From an uncultured Roseobacter sp. (GTDB taxonomy: Bacteria > Pseudomonadota > Alphaproteobacteria > Rhodobacterales > Rhodobacteraceae): DNA of 64,000 nucleotides. The stretch covers positions 806,001 to 870,000 of the forward strand of contig NZ_CANLKW010000003.1 in NCBI RefSeq assembly GCF_947491795.1, read 5' to 3'. Below are positions 59,325-64,000 of this stretch, in pieces. The notes under the pieces are model-generated. The model made no database searches. It saw only the letters and a list, made by a program, of their open reading frames with translations, and was not told the origin of the DNA. Positions within the stretch are counted from its first letter, which is position 1; every line of letters begins with the position of its first letter. A program made the position numbers and the translations under genes.

Positions 59325-61415
59325 TTGCCGTCAATAGAACCTGAAAAGACCGCTTACAGGGCTGAAATAGACGGGCTGAGAGCCTTTGCTGTCCTTTCGG
59401 TTGTTTCGTATCACGCCTTTCCGGCCGGCTTACCCGGTGGCTTCACCGGGGTTGACGTCTTTTTCGTCATCAGTGGTTATCTCATCACGGCCCACATCTT
59501 CACCAGCCTTGACGAAGATAAGTTCTCTTTTCTGGACTTCTTTCAAAGACGCATCCGGCGGATTTTTCCAGCCCTCATTCTTGTGATGGTCAGCTCTCTC
59601 ATTTTTGGCTGGTTCGCACTGATATCAGAAGAGCTCCAGCAACTTGGAAAGCATCTTTTCAGCGGCGCGGCCTTCATCGTCAATTTCGTTCTTGTGAGCG
59701 AAAGCGGGTATTTCGACACAGCCGCGGATACCAAGCCCATGCTTCATTTGTGGAGCCTGGCCGTCGAAGAGCAGTTTTATATCTTTTGGCCGGTTGTTTT
59801 GTGGCTGGCCTGGCGGCAACACTTCAATCTCATATGGATCACGTTATTGGTTGCTGTTGCATCGTTCTGTTTCAATATGCGCTTTGTGACGCCAAACCCG
59901 ACCGAGGTTTTTTTCTGGCCTTTTGGTCGCTTCTGGGAACTTTTGAGTGGCAGCATTCTTGCCTGGCTGACGCTGTATAAGCGGGACGCACTGGATCTCG
60001 CCAGGAAGCGCATAGACACATGTATCGCGCGGATTGTGCCGTTCTCTGTTGAGCGTGGAAAGATCGCCTTTACCGAAAACATCATGGCTCTGGGTGGGCT
60101 TTGCCTGTTGATCTACGGTTTCGCAGAGATCAGCTCAAACGCGCCGTTCCCGTCCACCTGGGCCCTCGTTCCGGTTTGCGGCACCTTACTCACCATAGCA
60201 GCGGGAGCAGCGGCGTGGTCCAATCGGATATTTATGATGAACCCTGTTGCGGTCTGGTTCGGGTTGATCAGTTATCCACTTTATCTTTGGCACTGGCCAA
60301 TTCTGTCATTTCTCCAAATTGTCGAAAGCGGTGAACCTCCGCATCGGGATGCACGCATTGTCGCGGTAGTTCTGGCGATTCTTCTTGCCTGGCTCACAGT
60401 AAGGTTTGTTGAAAAACCCTTGCGGTTTGGACACCGGAACGCCCACCTGAAGACAGTCGGTTTGACAGGAACTATGATTTTGGTGGGTGCAGCGGGGCTG
60501 TTGATCAGTCGGACGGATTTATCGGAATCGCACACGCTCGAAAAGCTGCTCGTCGAACGCCCGGGGGCTGAACACATTTATGGCCGATCTTCGAGATGGT
60601 ATCAGGGTCAGGAGGACTGGCTGTTTTTGGGGAATGCGTTTGACGACACAGTTGCCAAACTGAAGCTTGCCTCTCCTCCTGATCCGGCGAACATTGAGCA
60701 AGAGACAACTCTTTTCGCAAACCTGGCTGAAGCCGCCGAAACAGCGGGATCTCGGGTCGCGTTATTGATCAGCCCCAATAAATCAACCATCTACCCGGAA
60801 TATCTCCCCGTCGGGATCGAACCTTCTGAGCGGCGCTACGTAAGTTACTTTTCTGAGCGCCTGGACGCCATTGCAAACTTGACTGTGGTTGATCCAACCG
60901 AAGACTTGCTGCGCACCAAACAAAGCGCAGGATTGTTGTACTACAGAACTGACACGCACTGGAACGACAAGGGTGCGTTTCGGGCTTTCTCGGTATTGGC
61001 AGACCGCATCGGCTTGCCCGTTCCTGAAGTATCTTTTAAAGCCAGCACGCCGTACTCAGGTGATTTGGTAGGAATCTCTGATCTTGCGGGCTTTCCCGTC
61101 ACCGCCGGCGACAATTGGCAAATCGAATGGGCCAGCCAGCCAGATCTGGAATCCCTGCCTCTGGAGCACCAACCGGAAACGTCCTTTGGCCGCACTGAGA
61201 TTGTGATGAACAATGCGCCACTATCCGAACAGACAGTATGGGTTATCGGTGATTCCTTCACGAACTCTGTAGCGCCTTACATCAACGCTGCTTTTCAAGA
61301 GGTCCATTATCGCGGGCACTGGAATTCGAAACTGCGCACACTTCCCCAGGACCTTACAACTGCGAAGGAAAAACCAGACCTGATCATCGTGATCCGCGTG
61401 GAGCGGTCGTTTTGA
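59325..61415 (+). CDS. Acyltransferase-3 membrane protein with C-terminal SGNH domain
   Basis: 696 residues from a TTG at 59325 (GTGGAA upstream; no ATG fits). Residues 10-370 are the ten-helix acyltransferase-3 (OafA/OatA-like) domain: EIDGLRAFAVLSVVSYHAFP and GFTGVDVFFVISGYLI. The C-terminal 300 residues resemble AlgX/AlgJ-type SGNH domains, with DTHWNDKGAFRAF and the Ser motif WVIGDSFTNS; ends RVERSF. It would O-acylate a surface polysaccharide. Its base composition is AT-richer than the surroundings, which suggests acquisition by transfer. Confidence 0.9.
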   Translation: MPSIEPEKTAYRAEIDGLRAFAVLSVVSYHAFPAGLPGGFTGVDVFFVISGYLITAHIFTSLDEDKFSFLDFFQRRIRRIFPALILVMVSSLIFGWFALISEELQQLGKHLFSGAAFIVNFVLVSESGYFDTAADTKPMLHLWSLAVEEQFYIFWPVVLWLAWRQHFNLIWITLLVAVASFCFNMRFVTPNPTEVFFWPFGRFWELLSGSILAWLTLYKRDALDLARKRIDTCIARIVPFSVERGKIAFTENIMALGGLCLLIYGFAEISSNAPFPSTWALVPVCGTLLTIAAGAAAWSNRIFMMNPVAVWFGLISYPLYLWHWPILSFLQIVESGEPPHRDARIVAVVLAILLAWLTVRFVEKPLRFGHRNAHLKTVGLTGTMILVGAAGLLISRTDLSESHTLEKLLVERPGAEHIYGRSSRWYQGQEDWLFLGNAFDDTVAKLKLASPPDPANIEQETTLFANLAEAAETAGSRVALLISPNKSTIYPEYLPVGIEPSERRYVSYFSERLDAIANLTVVDPTEDLLRTKQSAGLLYYRTDTHWNDKGAFRAFSVLADRIGLPVPEVSFKASTPYSGDLVGISDLAGFPVTAGDNWQIEWASQPDLESLPLEHQPETSFGRTEIVMNNAPLSEQTVWVIGDSFTNSVAPYINAAFQEVHYRGHWNSKLRTLPQDLTTAKEKPDLIIVIRVERSF

Positions 61416-61460
61416 ACTGAAACTGAGAAAGCTCCACCAATATGCGTGATTTGCTGCAAA

Positions 61461-61495
61461 GGTCAGGGTCATGGGTTCGAGCCCGGAGGGTTCCA
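61461..61495 (+). other. tRNA T-arm-like fragment
   Basis: Contains GGGTTCGAGCCC (61473-61484) with TTCGA as in the TPsiC loop. The stem pairs only imperfectly and no acceptor, D-arm or anticodon arm was found around it. It may be a decayed 3' end of a tRNA gene, the kind of sequence that marks integration sites. It could also be chance. Confidence 0.25.
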
Positions 61496-61648
61496 AGATG
61501 ACCGCTCGCTGAACGATCCCGAAGCAGCCATCGGGCCAACGCAGACATGTTCGCAAGTCCCGCACACACCCGCCACCGGCGTCATCCGGTTTGGACACAA
61601 GCCCCCGTTCGGCATAGACTGCATTCCATTCACTGATGGAGCAACAGC

Positions 61649-61939
61649 ATGCGTTTTGTCACCGCCATTATTTGTGCAGCCCTCGTCGCTGCCTGCACCC
61701 CTGCCCCCGAACCCGTCACCGGGTCTCTGCCGCTTTTCGGCGACGGTTACCGGTTCAAGGGCGATATCTGCCGCCGCGTGGGCGAGGATGATTTCACCAA
61801 CCAGTTCCTTGATGACGCCGCTGATCTGGTGGGCTGTCCCGAGGATGCAGAGAACCTCGGCGTGTTCGTGATCGACACCGGCGCGGTCGAGGTCGCGCGG
61901 CGTGACGGATACGTGCTTTACTCGGTGCCCGTACGTTAA
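61649..61939 (+). CDS. Small lipoprotein
   Basis: 96 residues. Lipobox LVAACTPAPEP with the lipidated Cys at 16. Contains two more cysteines (DICRRVGEDDFTNQFLDDAA and LVGCPEDAENLG). Conserved-looking, no known family. The 11-bp tandem repeat array begins 29 bases after its stop. Confidence 0.8.
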   Translation: MRFVTAIICAALVAACTPAPEPVTGSLPLFGDGYRFKGDICRRVGEDDFTNQFLDDAADLVGCPEDAENLGVFVIDTGAVEVARRDGYVLYSVPVR

Positions 61940-61967
61940 GACCGGGTAACCGCCCCGTGCGCGCCGC

Positions 61968-62022
61968 ACCGACGTAATACCGACGTTATACCGACGCGAT
62001 ACCGACCCGGCACCGACGGCGG
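61968..62022 (+). repeat. 11-bp-period tandem repeat, copy 2 (five units)
   Basis: Units ACCGACGTAAT-like start at 61968, 61979, 61990, 62001 and 62012. The first 18 bases and the preceding GTGCG stretch match copy 1 (13780-13821) read on its minus strand. Both copies lie just after a gene 3' end in the same relative orientation. Confidence 0.85.
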
Positions 62023-62118
62023 CTCTGGCCCCGCCGGACGCTGCGTCACTTTCGCGGCTGTGGCTTGACGACGCGGGCCTCTTCCGGCGAGAACGGCACA
62101 CCCTGGGAGAGATGAGCC

Positions 62119-63243
62119 ATGCATACACCTGCCATTACCGGAACCGGCGTTTTCACCCCTGAAAACGTGATCACCAACGCGGAACTGGTCACCGCCTTCA
62201 ACGCATATGTGGACCTTTTCAACGCGGAACACGCGGACGACATCGCCGCAGGATCGGTGAGCGCCAAAGAGTATTCGTCCGAGGAATTCATCCTCAAGGC
62301 ATCGGGCATCGAACAGCGCTATGTGATTGATAAAACAGGTGTTCTGGATCCGGAGGTGATGCACCCCCTGCTGCGCCAACGCAGTGATGACGAACCGTCA
62401 CTGATGGCTGAAATGGGTATGGACGCCGCGCACAGGGCCCTGTCACAGGCGGGCATTGACGCCCGCGATGTTGATCTGGTGATCTGTGCGGCCTCCAATA
62501 TGGAGCGCGCCTACCCCGCAATTGCCGTGGAAATTCAACAGCTTCTGGGTGCGGGCGGTTTTGCCTTTGACATGAACGTTGCCTGTTCCTCGGCCACGTT
62601 TGGCATTCAGACCGCGGCGGATATGATCCGCGCGGGCTCTGTCCGGCGGGCTCTGGTGATCAACCCCGAGATCTGCTCCGCCCACCTGGAGTGGCGCGAC
62701 CGGGACTGCCACTTCATCTTTGGCGACGTGGCCACAGCGACCCTGATCGAGCGCGCAGAAGACGCAACGGGCGCGTTTTTCGAGATCATTTCGACCCGCT
62801 GCGCCACCGAATTTTCCAACAATATCCGCAACAATAACGGATACTTACGCCGCTCACGCCCTGCAGGGATGGTGGATCGGCGCGATATGCAGTTCATGCA
62901 GAACGGCCGCAAGGTGTTCAAAGAAGTGCTGCCCATGGTTGCCGAACATATCGCAGCGCATATGCAGGGCGTCGGCACCGGTGCTGCGGATCTCAAACGT
63001 CTCTGGCTGCACCAGGCCAATAAAACTATGAACGATTTTATCGGAAAAAAAGTGCTCGGCCGCACGCCCGCGCCTCAGGAACAGCCGAATATCCTGCAGG
63101 ATTACGCCAATACGTCCTCGGCGGGCTCGATTATCGCGTTTTCAAAATATTCCGATGACATGGCCGACGGCGACATCGGCCTGATCTGCTCATTCGGGGC
63201 CGGATACTCCGTCGGATCGGTCCTGTTGCGCCGGCGGGGATAA
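62119..63243 (+). CDS. Beta-ketoacyl-ACP synthase III family protein (FabH-like)
   Basis: 374 residues. Catalytic triad: Cys at about 156 (NVACSSATFG), His in WLHQANKTMN and Asn in YANTSSAGS. The extended N-terminal region (AYVDLFNAEHADDIAAGSVS) and the KFSNNIRN-like segment set it in a FabH subgroup (Pseudomonas PA3286-like) that can take acyl-CoA from beta-oxidation into fatty-acid synthesis. That use of acyl-CoA is known for the relative, not shown here. No acpP or fabD is near. Confidence 0.9.
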   Translation: MHTPAITGTGVFTPENVITNAELVTAFNAYVDLFNAEHADDIAAGSVSAKEYSSEEFILKASGIEQRYVIDKTGVLDPEVMHPLLRQRSDDEPSLMAEMGMDAAHRALSQAGIDARDVDLVICAASNMERAYPAIAVEIQQLLGAGGFAFDMNVACSSATFGIQTAADMIRAGSVRRALVINPEICSAHLEWRDRDCHFIFGDVATATLIERAEDATGAFFEIISTRCATEFSNNIRNNNGYLRRSRPAGMVDRRDMQFMQNGRKVFKEVLPMVAEHIAAHMQGVGTGAADLKRLWLHQANKTMNDFIGKKVLGRTPAPQEQPNILQDYANTSSAGSIIAFSKYSDDMADGDIGLICSFGAGYSVGSVLLRRRG

Positions 63244-63257
63244 GCCCGCAACCCGCC

Positions 63258-63722
63258 TCAGGCGCCCCCGTGGTCCTGCTCCAGGTGCAGCTTCATATCG
63301 ACCAGAACCTGCTGCAGCATCGTGGTCTCTTTCAGCAGGCGTTTGGCCTCGTTGATGGTGATTTTGCCGTCTTCCATAGACTGCTGATATTCAGCCATCA
63401 GCATCGCAAACCGTTGACTTAACGCGATAACATCGCTGTTCACGCCCCCGGGCCGCTCTTCATTCGGGCGGCGCTCATCGTATTGGAGAGACGTGCCCGA
63501 AAGCTCGGCCAGCGCCCCGGTGACATGCGGATACCCGGACGCCTTTTCCAACAGCGCAACTGTCTCGATGGGCATGAACCGGTCAGCATGTTCGTCGTGA
63601 TCTGAATAGTAGCGGCCAAGCGTCGCCTTGGACTTTCCGGTCACCCGGCAGGCCTGCTCAATGCCCACATCCTTGACCAGAGCCTCGGTATGTTTTTTCA
63701 GATATCGCCCGATCGCAGTCAT
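63258..63722 (-). CDS. Phage CII/CP76-like regulatory protein
   Basis: 154 residues from the ATG at 63722 with GGAAGGTG upstream; the frame reaches 63788. The first 75 residues (YLKKHTEALVKDVGIEQACR, VTGKSKATLGRYYSDHDEHA, FMPIETVALLEKASGYPHVT) look like the phage regulatory protein CII (CP76) domain, a helix-turn-helix with a recognition helix at TGKSKATLGRYY. The C-terminal half is a coiled coil (SMEDGKITINEAKRLLKETT). It could mark the edge of a prophage or be a domesticated gene. Confidence 0.7.
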   Translation of the reverse strand: MTAIGRYLKKHTEALVKDVGIEQACRVTGKSKATLGRYYSDHDEHADRFMPIETVALLEKASGYPHVTGALAELSGTSLQYDERRPNEERPGGVNSDVIALSQRFAMLMAEYQQSMEDGKITINEAKRLLKETTMLQQVLVDMKLHLEQDHGGA

Positions 63723-63847
63723 AAAGTTCACCTTCCCCACCCGTATCAGCCAGAAAACCATTGAGAAATCTGTTCTGGCTTTCCCCATTAATCGGATGGC
63801 AGGGAAATGTCATTTATAAAAACGCACCCACGTGTACTGGGGGTTTA

Positions 63848-64000
63848 TGAGTGGCCGGCTTCCCGCAGCCGGTAATTTGGTAGGAGCAGCGCTGCGCTCT
63901 GTTCATACGGGAGAACAGTCCGGCCCCCGCCGGATGTTGCGCAGCTGCTCCCCTTTGCCCTTCCGGCGGCTTGCGAGCCCCGCTGGCAAGGCCTATCAAG
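63848..64000 (+). CDS. Possible partial open frame running off the window
   Basis: Begins MSGRLPAAGNLVGAALRS and continues open to the last base. Gly-rich start with a GGGGGTTT before the ATG. No family recognised; could be non-coding. More sequence to the right would decide. Confidence 0.2.

Noticed and set aside
61461..61495. Full tRNA gene at the TTCGA sequence
   Set aside because: No cloverleaf could be built around it; only a T-arm-like piece remains, so it is listed as a weak fragment.

Overview
The window looks like a chromosomal segment from a marine alphaproteobacterium of the Roseobacter group (Rhodobacteraceae). The evidence is high GC and dense gene packing with many 1-8 base start/stop overlaps, a class 2 pyrD, a MaeB-type malic enzyme, GcdH beside a divergent LysR, and several roseobacter-type hypothetical proteins. 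No rRNA, intact tRNA, CRISPR array or complete insertion sequence was found. All family assignments come from reading motifs by eye; nothing was searched.

Region 1 (1-9.9 kb) is a ten-gene minus-strand operon. In transcription order it encodes a complete sugar-type ABC importer (ATPase, binding protein, two permeases), a SnoaL-fold protein, a HisD/HpsN-like dehydrogenase, two double-domain SnoaL-fold proteins, an SDR dehydrogenase and a LacI regulator cut by the window edge. A perfect 22-bp palindrome lies upstream of the first gene and is the likely operator. The substrate is unknown. This is the best candidate for an undescribed catabolic system.

Region 2 (10.2-21.1 kb) is mixed housekeeping: gcdH with a divergent LysR regulator, a small exported protein, an SRAP/YedK protein, an exported 5'-nucleotidase, DUF952, pyrD, a secreted DUF1194 protein, a MATE exporter with two thioesterases, and a MerR regulator.

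Region 3 (21.1-33.0 kb) is a fatty-acid oxidation block: an orphan LuxR, a second MerR, two acyl-CoA dehydrogenases, a small 70-residue protein, a GST, a thiolase, an unexplained double NTF2-like protein, a FadB/FadJ-type fusion enzyme and an acyl-CoA ligase.

Region 4 (33.1-45.7 kb) holds a membrane protein resembling a dead M48 peptidase, nucleoside salvage (cdd-deoA-deoB-upp), a VOC/double-cupin fusion, maeB, a lipoprotein, prpE and a VPLPA-CTERM surface protein.

Region 5 (45.9-58.6 kb) holds a class III adenylate cyclase, a coupled three-gene secreted cysteine-rich/SCO operon, csbD, an FrhB/BciB-like Fe-S protein overlapping NAD kinase, glyA, a hydrolase, carB and a second dead M48-like membrane protein.

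Region 6 (58.6-64 kb) starts with a 690-bp stretch without a convincing gene, followed by a visibly AT-richer acyltransferase/SGNH gene that looks acquired. After it come a tRNA T-arm-like scrap, a lipoprotein, a FabH-like synthase and a phage CII-like regulator. An 11-bp-period tandem repeat occurs twice, at 13.8 kb and 62.0 kb, each time just after a gene's 3' end and in the same orientation relative to that gene.
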